From Arthrobacter antioxidans (lineage in GTDB: Bacteria > Actinomycetota > Actinomycetes > Actinomycetales > Micrococcaceae): a stretch of 64,000 nt of DNA. Below, piece by piece: positions 26,618 to 34,980 of the stretch (its first letter is position 1; each line of letters opens with the position of its first letter). The notes under the pieces were generated by a model, which was not told the origin of the DNA, ran no database searches, and saw only the letters and a list, made by a program, of their open reading frames with translations. The position numbers and the translations under genes are program-made. The DNA is taken from positions 620,001 through 684,000 of the forward strand of contig NZ_CP095501.1 of the NCBI RefSeq assembly GCF_023100725.1, read 5' to 3'.

Positions 26618-27700
26618 ATGGGCTCCGTCATCCGATCCGCCGGCATGCGCGGCTTCCGTGACGTCGTCGAGCAGTTCGGGGGCGACGCCGCGGCACTCGC
26701 GGCGCAGTACCGCGTGCAGCTCGAGGCGATCGACAGCGACGACGTCCTCGTCTCCGACATCGCCATGGCGAAGCTGCTCGAGGGTGCCGCCCGCGCGCTG
26801 CCCTGCCCGGACCTGGGCCTTCGCATCTCGGAGTACCAGGACATCGGCATCCTCGGCCCGCTCGCGGTCGCCATCCAGAACTCACCCACCGTGGGCGCCG
26901 CCCTGGAGTGCGCCTCCCAGTTCCTGTTCCTCCACAGCCCGGTCCTGCGGTTCACCATCGTCGCCGACCCCGAGGGGCGGCCCGGCGACGTGGGGCTCTG
27001 CTACGGATCCTCCGAGGGGGCTCCGCCGCGGCAGGCGACCGACGCGATCCTCGCATTCTCGCACCGCATGCTCCGCTTCCTGGTGGACGGTCCGTACGGC
27101 CTGCACTCCGTCCACCTCTCGCACCTGCCGAAGGCGCCCGCCGCCCGGTACACGGAATTCTTCGGGGCGGAGGTGCGGTTCGGCCAGGCCGCGTCCCTCC
27201 TGCGCGTGCCGAGGAGCATGCTCGACCGTCCGCTCGCCGGGGTGGACGGCACGCTGCGGGAGATCGCCCTCGACTACCTGCACAGCCACTTCCCCGAGCC
27301 GGGGCGCGTGGTGGCGCCGCAGGTCCGGAACACGATCGACCGCATGCTGGGCACCTCGCCGCCGCGCATCGACTCGGCCGCGAGGCTCCTCGGCATGCAC
27401 GCGCGGACCCTGCAGCGCCGGCTCGCCGCGGAGGGCACGTCCTTCGAATCCCTGCTCGACGACGCCCGCCGCGATGCGGCGCTACGGCTGCTCACCCGGA
27501 CGGACCTGCCGCTGCAGCAGGTCGCTGCCTTGGTGGGACTGTCCGAACAGTCCGCCCTTACGCGCTGTGTCCGCCGGTGGTGCGGGAGGACGCCGCGGGC
27601 GGTGCGATCCGGCAGCGGGGAGGAGCAGGGCCCCGCCTACACTGGCAGGCAGGAGTCGGGGGCTGGAAGGGGGAGCGGTGGCCGGGATCACCAGCGCTGA
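26618..27700 (+). CDS. AraC-family regulator, VirS-like
   Basis: A 360-residue regulator with an Arabinose_bd-type N-terminal domain (DLGLRISEYQDIGILGPLAVAI, key residues PDLGLR and GILGP) and a C-terminal double helix-turn-helix (MHARTLQRRLAAEG, VGLSEQSALTRCVRRW). Both stretches match the layout of VirS, which activates the mymA operon in Mycobacterium tuberculosis. It is divergent from the EthA/MymA-like gene across 70 bases. A longer frame opens upstream but ATG 26618 fits the promoter. The last 25 residues are Gly/Arg-rich and overlap the next gene by 23 bases. Confidence 0.9.
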   Translation: MGSVIRSAGMRGFRDVVEQFGGDAAALAAQYRVQLEAIDSDDVLVSDIAMAKLLEGAARALPCPDLGLRISEYQDIGILGPLAVAIQNSPTVGAALECASQFLFLHSPVLRFTIVADPEGRPGDVGLCYGSSEGAPPRQATDAILAFSHRMLRFLVDGPYGLHSVHLSHLPKAPAARYTEFFGAEVRFGQAASLLRVPRSMLDRPLAGVDGTLREIALDYLHSHFPEPGRVVAPQVRNTIDRMLGTSPPRIDSAARLLGMHARTLQRRLAAEGTSFESLLDDARRDAALRLLTRTDLPLQQVAALVGLSEQSALTRCVRRWCGRTPRAVRSGSGEEQGPAYTGRQESGAGRGSGGRDHQR

Positions 27701-28661
27701 CGTGGCCCGGGAGAGCGGGGTCTCGCGGACGACCGTCAGCTATGTCCTGACCGGCCGGGAGGGCGTCACCATCTCCGAGGAGACCCGGCGCCGCGTGCGG
27801 GAGACCGCGGCCCGGCTCGGGTATGCGCCGTCGGCCGCGGCCCGTGCCCTGCGCACCGGACGCAGCGACCTGGTGCTGTGCATCCTGCCCGACTGGCCCG
27901 TGGGACCGGTGATGGAGACCCTGCTGGACGAGCTCGCCGACGAGCTGTCCGGCCGGGGGCTGACGGTCCTCGTGCATCACGGGCGGCGGACCCGCCCGCT
28001 CGCCGACCTGTGGCGCGCCGTGACGCCGCGTGCGGTGATCGGCTTCGCCCCCTTCTCCGACGAGGACCTCCTCATGATGCGGCAGGCCGGCATCCAGGTA
28101 CTGGGGACCCTCGGCGAGGAGCATCAGCCGGACCCCGCCCCTCCGTCGGAGACCCAGCTGGCCATCGGAGCCCTGCAGGCCCGGCACCTCGCCGCAGGCG
28201 GAGCGCGGCGTCTCGGGTACGCGTGGCCCACCGACCCCAGGCTCGAGGACTTCGCGAGGGACCGTCTGCTCGGGGTGCAGCGTGCCTGTGCCGAGCTCGG
28301 CCTTCCGGAGCCGGTGGTTCATTCTGTCGCGCTCGACGCCCCGGCCGCGGCGACCGCCGTCCGTGCCTGGCGGGAGCAGGAGGTCACCGGCGTGGCGGCC
28401 TACAACGACGACGTCGCGCTCGCCGTGCTCGCCGGACTGCGGGCCGAGGGCCTGTCCTGTCCGGGCGATATGAGGGTGGTGGGAGTCGACGACGTCCCTG
28501 CGGCAGCGCTCGCGGCGCCTCCGCTCACGACCGTCGCACAGTCCATCGAGGTGCAGGCCCGCTATCTCGCCGCACTCGTCCTCGCGGATCTCGACGCGTC
28601 CGCGGACAAGCCCGAGCCTCCGGGTGACGGGTTGCGGCTCGTGGAGCGGGAGTCGGGCTGA
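27678..28661 (+). CDS. LacI-family transcriptional regulator
   Basis: A 327-residue LacI-type protein: HTH ITSADVARESGVSRTTVSYVL, hinge SAAARALRTGRSD, and a sugar-binding-like domain ending in the VGVDDVPAAALAAPPLTTV motif. GTG 27678 has AAGGGGGAG just upstream and starts 23 bases before the end of the AraC gene in another frame, so the two are probably co-transcribed. No operator or dedicated sugar operon is seen next to it; the secreted beta-helix enzyme downstream is convergent. The target is unknown. Confidence 0.88.
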   Translation: MAGITSADVARESGVSRTTVSYVLTGREGVTISEETRRRVRETAARLGYAPSAAARALRTGRSDLVLCILPDWPVGPVMETLLDELADELSGRGLTVLVHHGRRTRPLADLWRAVTPRAVIGFAPFSDEDLLMMRQAGIQVLGTLGEEHQPDPAPPSETQLAIGALQARHLAAGGARRLGYAWPTDPRLEDFARDRLLGVQRACAELGLPEPVVHSVALDAPAAATAVRAWREQEVTGVAAYNDDVALAVLAGLRAEGLSCPGDMRVVGVDDVPAAALAAPPLTTVAQSIEVQARYLAALVLADLDASADKPEPPGDGLRLVERESG

Positions 28662-28700
28662 CCGCATTCCTGCGTGAACCAGCTGATGCGCGACCGAACG

Positions 28701-28771
28701 CGGGCGCACCCACGTCGGCAACCCGACACAGGTTCGCCGCCAGACCGACCTCGGGTGCACCCACGTCGGCA
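28701..28771. repeat. 20-base direct repeat, two copies 51 bases apart
   Basis: 28701-28720 and 28752-28771 share 19 of 20 bases with core GCACCCACGTCGGCA. They lie in the 252-base non-coding gap between convergent genes. Confidence 0.8.
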
Positions 28772-28840
28772 CACCGATGACGATGCCCCGCCGAGCGGAG
28801 CATCGGGCGTAGGCCGTGCCGATGCCGATCCCCGGACGTA

Positions 28841-28872
28841 GGAAGGGCCGGGGCTCTCGCCCCGACCCTTCC
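28841..28872. terminator. Hairpin terminator between convergent genes
   Basis: A 14-base GC-rich stem with one mismatch (28841-28854 with 28859-28872) and TCTC loop. It lies between the LacI gene and the GH55-like gene and could serve both. Confidence 0.7.
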
Positions 28873-28913
28873 CGTTGCTGCTGGTCGATTGCTGGTCTAC
28901 CGCTCAGCCCGCG

Positions 28914-30803
28914 CTACGGAGCCGGGTACCGCACCACGTAACTCGGCGTCCCGGTGTTCGCGTTGCTCACGGGTGCGCCGGTGTTGTTCACGACGTGGTC
29001 GATCGTGCCCGCACCCAGGTTCACGGTCAGGAGGTGGTTGAGCACGACGCCGGGGGTCTCCGGCACCTCGAAGCCACGGGTGGCGTGGATGCTGGGGTCC
29101 ACGTTCGTGAACACGTACGAGCCGCCGCCCCATAGGGTGTGGTTCCTGACGTCGTCGGCCACCTTGTAGCCGGCCCAGCCGAGAACGCCGTCGTGCTGCC
29201 AGGCGGCCTGGTTGGGCGGGTCGTAGGGCAGCTCGTTCTGGAAGAAGACGGTACGGCCCCGTTCGCCGTTCCAGATGACGTTGTACTCCTGGTAGTGCTC
29301 CACGAAGAGGCCCGTCGCGGTGACGTCGTCACCGTTGACGATCACGCCGTTCCGCCCGGTGCTGACGTCCCAGCCGAACGCGCCCTCGTTGCCGTGGTCC
29401 GCCCGCCACACCCAGGTGTGGTCGATCAGCACGTGGTCGCTGTTGATCTCGAGGCTCACATCGGCCTTGCCCACGTGCGGGCCGCCGATCCGGAAGTAGA
29501 CGTCGCTCAGCGTCGTCGGGTTCGCCGGATCGCTTCGCTTGGCGCCGTTGTTGCCGTTCTTCGTCCCCACCTGCAGCAGGACGGGCGAGTTCACGGTGCC
29601 GCCGTCGATCGTGACGCCGGCGATGACGACGCCGGGCACGTCCGCGACGCGCATCGGTGTGGACCCGTCGACGGCGGTGAGGGTCGCATGGCCGAGGCCG
29701 AGGACCACCGTGCCGGCGCGCTTCACCGCGATGGTCCGATCGACTTCGTAGACGCCCGGCGTGAGCAGGAGGTGCTTGCCGCGGGCGAGAGCGTTGTTGA
29801 TGGCCTGGACGGAATCACCCGGCCGTGCGACGAAGAACTCGGACAGCGGGATGGTGCGCCCGGCCGTCAGGCCGTCGCCCCACGAGATGCCGCGGGACTC
29901 GGTCTGGGCGGCGGGTACGCGCACGCTGTAGGCCCCGGAAGCGTCCGCGAAGAGGTAGGGCTTCTCGCGGCTGACCGGGGTCCGGTCGAGTGTCGTGTAC
30001 GGGGGCGTGGGGAAGGACTCGTCCGTGGGGGCACCCTCCGTCCCCGAGAAGACGGCGTTCCAGACGCCGTTGGACCAGGTGCCGATCTCCGCGTTGCGGG
30101 TGAACCACTGCTGCTGGGACCCGTTGACGATGTCGCCGGCCTTCGAGTCGGCGAGGTAGCCGCCGCTCGCGAACTGCGGGCCCGCGGTGCAGTAGTCCAT
30201 CAGTGAGAGCGTGCCGCCGGTGATGTTCACGCGCCGGAGCGAGACGGCCTGGGACACGGCCCAGAAGTTCGCGGTCGCCCGGCAGCCGTCCTGGCCTGCG
30301 CCGTTGACCTCCAGCGTGAGGTTCGAGAGCGTGCGCCAGAAGTTGTTCAGCGCGATGCAGTTGCTGGTGCCGTTGTCCTCGAGGCAGCGGTTGTAGACCT
30401 CGATCTTGCCGTTGATGGTCACGTCCGAAGGGGAGGCACCGAGGCCGGCGACCTCCGTGTAGTAGCCCACCTTGAACTGCAGGGGTTCGGCATCGGTGCC
30501 GTAGGTGCCCGGCAGGAAGAGGAGGGCCTCACGCTCGGTGCCCATCTCGTTGTCGATCTGCCGGGTGTTGACGGCGTCGACCGCCGCCTGGATCTCGCTG
30601 ACGGGCATGCCCGGATCGAAGATCGTCACATTGGGTCCGAAGTCGGCGGCCGATGCCGGCGGAGCCTTCTTGGTCGCCACCGGCGTCGTGCCTGCCGGCG
30701 CCGCGATCGCCGCGACTCCCGTGCTGGTGGCCAGGAGCGCGGCGGCTCCGAGGGCCGCGGCCAGGCGCGTACGCCCGGTCCTCATGGGGTGGGGGATGGT
30801 CAT
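28914..30803 (-). CDS. Secreted beta-helix protein, GH55 beta-1,3-glucanase-like
   Basis: A 629-residue exported protein. The signal peptide ends near AIAAPA. Two repetitive halves follow, each starting with a pectate-lyase-3-like turn (IFDPGMPVSEIQAAVDAV and ARPGDSVQAINNALARG), consistent with the twin right-handed beta-helices of GH55. WNGERGRTVFFQNELPYDPP and IHATRGFEVP are strongly conserved phrases in this actinomycete group. Genomes often label it adenylyl cyclase or coagulation-factor domain protein; nothing in the sequence supports that. Exo-beta-1,3-glucanase action on fungal glucan is inferred by family. ATG 30803 follows AGAGGA. It stands alone. Confidence 0.7.
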   Translation of the reverse strand: MTIPHPMRTGRTRLAAALGAAALLATSTGVAAIAAPAGTTPVATKKAPPASAADFGPNVTIFDPGMPVSEIQAAVDAVNTRQIDNEMGTEREALLFLPGTYGTDAEPLQFKVGYYTEVAGLGASPSDVTINGKIEVYNRCLEDNGTSNCIALNNFWRTLSNLTLEVNGAGQDGCRATANFWAVSQAVSLRRVNITGGTLSLMDYCTAGPQFASGGYLADSKAGDIVNGSQQQWFTRNAEIGTWSNGVWNAVFSGTEGAPTDESFPTPPYTTLDRTPVSREKPYLFADASGAYSVRVPAAQTESRGISWGDGLTAGRTIPLSEFFVARPGDSVQAINNALARGKHLLLTPGVYEVDRTIAVKRAGTVVLGLGHATLTAVDGSTPMRVADVPGVVIAGVTIDGGTVNSPVLLQVGTKNGNNGAKRSDPANPTTLSDVYFRIGGPHVGKADVSLEINSDHVLIDHTWVWRADHGNEGAFGWDVSTGRNGVIVNGDDVTATGLFVEHYQEYNVIWNGERGRTVFFQNELPYDPPNQAAWQHDGVLGWAGYKVADDVRNHTLWGGGSYVFTNVDPSIHATRGFEVPETPGVVLNHLLTVNLGAGTIDHVVNNTGAPVSNANTGTPSYVVRYPAP

Positions 30804-31030
30804 GCGGGGAGGTTCCTCTCCGTCGAGGTGGTCCTGGTCAGGGCGAGAGGTGAATCGTGTCACCGGTCGTTCGTGAATTACATCCCCGGACCAGGGCGAA
30901 GTCAAGGAAAGCGGGCGATCGAAGTGTCGGCGTTGAACGCGAGCGGTACCGGTGGTACAGCTTGATAGGCGCAGCAGAGCGCTGCCGATTGCGGTCGGCC
31001 GTTACACCCGCCCCGACCCGAGGAGACACC

Positions 31031-31345
31031 ATGGCAACGCCCGACGACGCAGAGCGCACCCTGAACGACTGGAGCCGCACGCTCGGCCAGGCCCTCCAGG
31101 TCCTCGACCTCGAGCTCGATCACGCCAGGATCGTGGAACTCGCCGCACGTACCTCCCACCTGCTGACGGCGGATGCCGGCGTGATCAGCGCCTTCATGGT
31201 CGGCTATGCCGCAGGAACGGTCACCACCGATGGGCGGGCGGAGACGGACGCCGCCATCGAGAAGGCCGTGAAAACGGTGCTGACCGTCATCGAGAAGGAC
31301 GAGCAGACGGACGAGCAGAAGGGCTGGACCGGCTCGGCCCAGTAG
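31031..31345 (+). CDS. DUF6457-like small protein
   Basis: A 104-residue, mostly helical, acidic protein (LNDWSRTLGQALQVL, VISAFMVGYAAGT). The pattern matches the DUF6457 family of actinobacteria, whose genes often sit near molybdopterin-guanine-dinucleotide genes; here a molybdoenzyme lies about 4 kb away. Function unknown. AGGAGACACC directly precedes ATG 31031. It converges on the MFS gene with 4 bases between. Confidence 0.75.
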   Translation: MATPDDAERTLNDWSRTLGQALQVLDLELDHARIVELAARTSHLLTADAGVISAFMVGYAAGTVTTDGRAETDAAIEKAVKTVLTVIEKDEQTDEQKGWTGSAQ

Positions 31346-31349
31346 CACC

Positions 31350-32651
31350 TCACGCCGCTGCGGGGACCCCGCGCCGTATCGATGCGAGGCGTGCGAGCGT
31401 CCAGGCCACGACGACGGCGACGATCACCGCGGCGGCCAGGCCGAGTCCCGCGTAGCCGAGCAGCACCAGGGCGGGGCCCGCGAGGGCTCCGCCGAGGGCA
31501 CCCGCGAGATTCATCACGAGGTCGGAGGACCCCTGGACGGGGGCCCGCTCCGCCGGGCCCACCGCGCCGGTGAGGAGCGCCGACGCCGACACGACACAGG
31601 CCGACCATCCCAGGCCCAGCAGCACGAGGCTCGTGGTCACCCACGCCTCGGACTCCGATCCCCGCCATGCCGTGACGAGGGCCAGGAGCAGGAGGACCTG
31701 CCCGCACAGGATGCCCTGGGTCTTCCCGAAGCGGTCCGCGATCCAGCCGAACACGGGCGACAGCGCATACATCCCGGCCACATGCAGGCTGATCGTCAGC
31801 CCGACGATGGACAGCCCTACGCCGTGGTCGTGGAGGTGCACCGGGGTCATGGACATGAGCGAGACCATGGCGGCGTGGCTCACTGCGATCGTCACGACGG
31901 CGAAGCGGGCCACGGGATTGTCGGCCAGGATCCGCAGACCCCGACGGCTCTCCGGCGGGGCGCTGCCGGCAGGTCGGGCCTCCGCCTGCCGGGCCAGCGC
32001 TGTCAGGAGCGGATCGGGACGGAGTCCCAGCGCATAGACGGCCGCGGCGCCGGCCTGCGCCGCAGCGGAGAAGACGAAGCCCCCGCTGAGTGGCGGGATC
32101 CCGAGCAGCAGCGCGACCGCCGCGCCGGGTTCGAACAGGTTCGGCCCCAGCACCGCCCCGATGGTGGTCGACCACACGACGACGGCCAGGCTCCGGCCGC
32201 GCGTCGCCTCGGTCGCGAGGTCGGTGGCCGCGAAGCGGGCCTGAAGCCCCGTCGCGGACCCCACGCCCAGGAGCACGAGCGCGAGGAGCAGCAGCGGGAA
32301 CGCGGAGAGCGATGCCGCCGCGATCGCCAGCATCGCGCCGATACCGGAGACGACGGCGCCCGTCGCCAGGGACACCCGACGTCCACGGCGCTGCGCGAGC
32401 GATGCGAGGGGGACGGCTGCCGCGGCGGCGCCCAGGGTGGCCATGGTGGCGGCCATCCCGGACCACGCGCTCGACCCGGACGTCTCCGCCGCGAGCAGCG
32501 CGCCGAGGGAGAGTGTGGCCCCTGCCCCGAGCCCGCCCAGGACCTGGGCAGACACGAGGACACGGATGACGCGGCGCTGCTGGGCCTGCTGCCCGGTCGC
32601 ATCCCGGATCAGGTGCTCTGTCCGCTGCGTGTCCGGCTGCTTCTCCACCAC
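31350..32651 (-). CDS. Major facilitator superfamily transporter
   Basis: A 433-residue protein with about 12 transmembrane helices and the MFS loop motif LAQRRGRRVSL between helices 2 and 3, repeated as GWIADRFGKTQG between 8 and 9. It resembles drug/sugar proton antiporters of the DHA1 class; the substrate is unknown. It starts with two consecutive GTG codons (32651, 32648) after GGGAGGGG. Confidence 0.88.
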   Translation of the reverse strand: MVEKQPDTQRTEHLIRDATGQQAQQRRVIRVLVSAQVLGGLGAGATLSLGALLAAETSGSSAWSGMAATMATLGAAAAAVPLASLAQRRGRRVSLATGAVVSGIGAMLAIAAASLSAFPLLLLALVLLGVGSATGLQARFAATDLATEATRGRSLAVVVWSTTIGAVLGPNLFEPGAAVALLLGIPPLSGGFVFSAAAQAGAAAVYALGLRPDPLLTALARQAEARPAGSAPPESRRGLRILADNPVARFAVVTIAVSHAAMVSLMSMTPVHLHDHGVGLSIVGLTISLHVAGMYALSPVFGWIADRFGKTQGILCGQVLLLLALVTAWRGSESEAWVTTSLVLLGLGWSACVVSASALLTGAVGPAERAPVQGSSDLVMNLAGALGGALAGPALVLLGYAGLGLAAAVIVAVVVAWTLARLASIRRGVPAAA

Positions 32652-32847
32652 GTCCGCCCCTCCCGGTCGTCACGACCGGAGCAGTCTATCCGTGCAGATG
32701 CAGGGCGTGGGATCCAGGACCTGATGCACTGCTACCAGGCGAACGGTGGAGATCGATCCGCGTGGATCGGTGGCGACCGCAGGTGCAGAGTGTTCATCGG
32801 GACGGTTCGACGTCGAAGGTCCCCTCACCGGGCGGATCGCCGCAGCG

Positions 32848-32853
32848 TATCCT
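32848..32853 (+). promoter_or_regulatory. -10-like box 6 bases before the start (leaderless)
   Basis: TATCCT sits 6 bases before ATG 32860 and no Shine-Dalgarno is present. The spacing fits a leaderless mRNA; no good -35 is visible. Confidence 0.4.
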
Positions 32854-32859
32854 TTGGCC

Positions 32860-33372
32860 ATGACTGAGGCAGAACCGATTGGACGAGACCGGGCGATGGA
32901 CGCGGGATTCGTGTCCGAGGAGGCCATCTACGCACTGATCCTCGTTGCCGGGATCATCGTCACCGCCGGCGGGCATGGCGAGAGCAGTTGGGCGGCCTTC
33001 TGGATCGTGGTGGGAACGGTGGTGGTGTTCTTCGTTGCCCATATCTATGCCGGGACGCTCGCACATCTGAACGTGGGTCCCCATGAGCGCATGGAACTGG
33101 GCACGGCGTTCCGGGCATCGGTACGGCGGTCCTCGGGTCTGGTCGTCGGGGCGGCGATCCCGGCCAGCATCCTTCTGCTGGGGGCGACCCGCGTCATCGA
33201 TGACCAGAACGCGATGTGGTTCGCGCTGTGGGCGGAGGTTGCGGCCCTCGCGGCGCTCGGGTATCTCGCGTTCGCGAGGCGCCGAGCTTCGGTCCCGGTC
33301 CGCATCCTCGGCGCTATGACGACGGCGTTGTTCGGTCTGGCGATGATCGGGCTCAAGGTGGTCATTCACTGA
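32860..33372 (+). CDS. Small multi-pass membrane protein of unknown function
   Basis: A 170-residue protein with about five hydrophobic segments (IYALILVAGIIVTAGG, AFWIVVGTVVVFFVAHI, VVGAAIPASILLLGA, WAEVAALAALGYLAF, AMTTALFGLAMIGLKVV). H-x-x-HNVGPHER-like residues lie between helices 2 and 3. I do not recognise a named family. The start is supported by the -10 spacing and by the onset of sensible sequence; a longer opening from 32746 is unlikely. Confidence 0.75.
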   Translation: MTEAEPIGRDRAMDAGFVSEEAIYALILVAGIIVTAGGHGESSWAAFWIVVGTVVVFFVAHIYAGTLAHLNVGPHERMELGTAFRASVRRSSGLVVGAAIPASILLLGATRVIDDQNAMWFALWAEVAALAALGYLAFARRRASVPVRILGAMTTALFGLAMIGLKVVIH

Positions 33373-33511
33373 GATTCGCGGACAGGGCGCAGGGACAGGG
33401 CGCAGCCAGGATCATCCGAGGAGCAGCGCAGCGCACACGAACGTGCCAAGGCTGTTGATCGGGCAAAGCTGCGACAGTCAGTCCTGCTGGGCCGCAAGGC
33501 CCGCCGGTCAT

Positions 33512-33832
33512 TCAGGCGAGGAGCTTGGCCTTCTGCGCCGCGAACTCGTCCTCGGTGAGGATCCCGTCCTCCTTCAGGGCGGCGAGTTCCCTGAGCTGGG
33601 TGATCATGTCCTTGGGTGGCTCCTGCGCGGCGGCAGGTGCTTCGGCAGCGTCCCTGGGCTCCGGTTCCTCCGCGGCCATGTCCTGTTCGTAGGCCCGGCT
33701 ACGGTTGGCCGCAGTCTGTGCGTCGCGGTCGGCGAACTTGGCGGCCTGTCGGCGCTGCACCCTGCCGCTCACGGCGGTGGCGGTGCCGGCGACGACGGCG
33801 GTGCGGGCAACCCCGCGCAGTAGACCTGGCAT
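33512..33832 (-). CDS. SHOCT domain protein
   Basis: A 106-residue protein. The last 30 residues are a SHOCT domain (ITQLRELAALKEDGILTEDE pattern ending FAAQKAKLL), a short two-helix module thought to mediate oligomerisation. The N-terminus has a weak hydrophobic stretch (GVARTAVVAGTATAV), typical of SHOCT proteins at the membrane, and the middle is Glu/Pro/Ala-rich. It is 12 bases downstream of the DUF6325 gene on the same strand. Confidence 0.88.
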   Translation of the reverse strand: MPGLLRGVARTAVVAGTATAVSGRVQRRQAAKFADRDAQTAANRSRAYEQDMAAEEPEPRDAAEAPAAAQEPPKDMITQLRELAALKEDGILTEDEFAAQKAKLLA

Positions 33833-33844
33833 GGCGTGATCTCC

Positions 33845-34324
33845 TCAGTTGGTCTCGTCGAGCGCGTCGAGCGCCTCGATGATGTCGGTGGCGGGAATCC
33901 GTGCGCTGGCGATCAGCTCGCCACCACTCGCGCGGACCGCTGCCACGAAGCGCGCAGCCCACGTGTTCTCGTAGACGATGAGCGCCGCCACCGTGCCAGG
34001 GGCCATGGCACTGGTCGCCTGAACGATGTCCTCGACTCCGAGGATCCCGGAGGACGCCCCGGTGAAGGAGGAGAACCCGCCGCTCTCGGAGATGGGGTCG
34101 GTGAGCTCGATGACGTCGACGCTCCCGTCCTCTCCCTTGCGGACGATCTGGAGGTCGAAGAGACGGATGACCCCTCGTTCCACGAGGTCCATGAGCGCGG
34201 GGGCGGCCTCGCCGGTCAGCCGCTCGGGTGAGAACTCGAGCAGGACGAAGTCGATCGGGGCGACGAGGGTCTCACTGTTGTCGACCTCGCCGGTGCCGAC
34301 CGCCTGGGTTTCTGTCGTGGTCAC
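33845..34324 (-). CDS. DUF6325 family protein
   Basis: A 159-residue soluble protein: PIDFVLLEFSPERLTGEAAPAL core, LVERGVIRLFDLQIV and YENTWAARF, the pattern of DUF6325. The family is often next to SHOCT genes in actinobacteria, as it is here on one side. Its function is unknown; the fold looks ferredoxin-like. AGGAGG-type site (AGGAACT) precedes ATG 34324. Confidence 0.85.
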   Translation of the reverse strand: MTTTETQAVGTGEVDNSETLVAPIDFVLLEFSPERLTGEAAPALMDLVERGVIRLFDLQIVRKGEDGSVDVIELTDPISESGGFSSFTGASSGILGVEDIVQATSAMAPGTVAALIVYENTWAARFVAAVRASGGELIASARIPATDIIEALDALDETN

Positions 34325-34391
34325 TGCAGTTCCTCCTGGGAATCGGTGTGGAGCGGGGCGCCGCCCACGCGGCGCATCGGACGGGGTGCCG

Positions 34392-34778
34392 CTAGTGGAG
34401 GGCCTTCTCCTTCAGCGACTCGTATTCCTCCGCAGTGATCGCCCCGCTCTGGTACAACGACGCCGCTTTGCTGATCTCGTCGGCCGAGCTGGCGCCCGCG
34501 ATCGACCGGATGCGCTGTGTCTCGTACTCCTGCTGGCGCTGCATCATCTTGATCTGCCGCTCGCTCATGCCCTGCCCGCGGGCGATCACGTAGACGAGTG
34601 CCGTGATGAAGGGGATGAACAGGAGGAAGAGCAGCCAGACCGCTTTCGCGAATCCGCCCAGCTCATGGTCGCGGAACAGGTCGCCGACGATCGAGAACAG
34701 GACCATCAGATACGCGATGAACGCGAAGGTCCAGAAAAAGAACCAGACGAAATCCCAGATACCTTCCAGAACATCCAT
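34392..34778 (-). CDS. PLDc_N / SHOCT two-domain membrane protein
   Basis: A 128-residue protein. Two transmembrane helices (WFFFWTFAFIAYLMVLFSIV and VWLLFLLFIPFITALVYVIA, quoted to 20 residues) resemble the phospholipase-D N-terminal anchor domain. The C-terminal SHOCT domain is ISKAASLYQSGAITAEEYES. AAGGAGA lies 7 bases before ATG 34778. It is the first gene of a minus-strand trio with DUF6325 and SHOCT, and shares the SHOCT module with the third member. Confidence 0.88.
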   Translation of the reverse strand: MDVLEGIWDFVWFFFWTFAFIAYLMVLFSIVGDLFRDHELGGFAKAVWLLFLLFIPFITALVYVIARGQGMSERQIKMMQRQQEYETQRIRSIAGASSADEISKAASLYQSGAITAEEYESLKEKALH

Positions 34779-34934
34779 GACCGATCTCCTTGCATAGCTC
34801 GATGGGTGCCGAGTGCGGGAGTGCCCGCCACACCCAGGGATCAGGCTAGGGTGCCCGGGAGGACGTCGAACAGAGTCGATGGTCCCGCTACTGTTCCCGA
34901 CCACGGCCCTCAGCGGAGCCGCACCGGAAACGAA

Positions 34935-34964
34935 GAAGCCCCCGGTCCGTGGACCGGGGGCTTC
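34935..34964 (-). terminator. Intrinsic terminator of the FdhF/YdeP gene
   Basis: A perfect GAAGCCCCCGGTCC stem (34935-34948 with 34951-34964). Read on the minus strand it is followed by TTCTTCGTTT, a good T tract, 17 bases after the molybdoenzyme stop. Confidence 0.9.
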
Positions 34965-34980
34965 CTTGGTGCAGCTGCTG

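Noticed and set aside
28914..30803. Adenylyl cyclase
   Set aside because: There is no cyclase catalytic motif; the protein is secreted and beta-helical.
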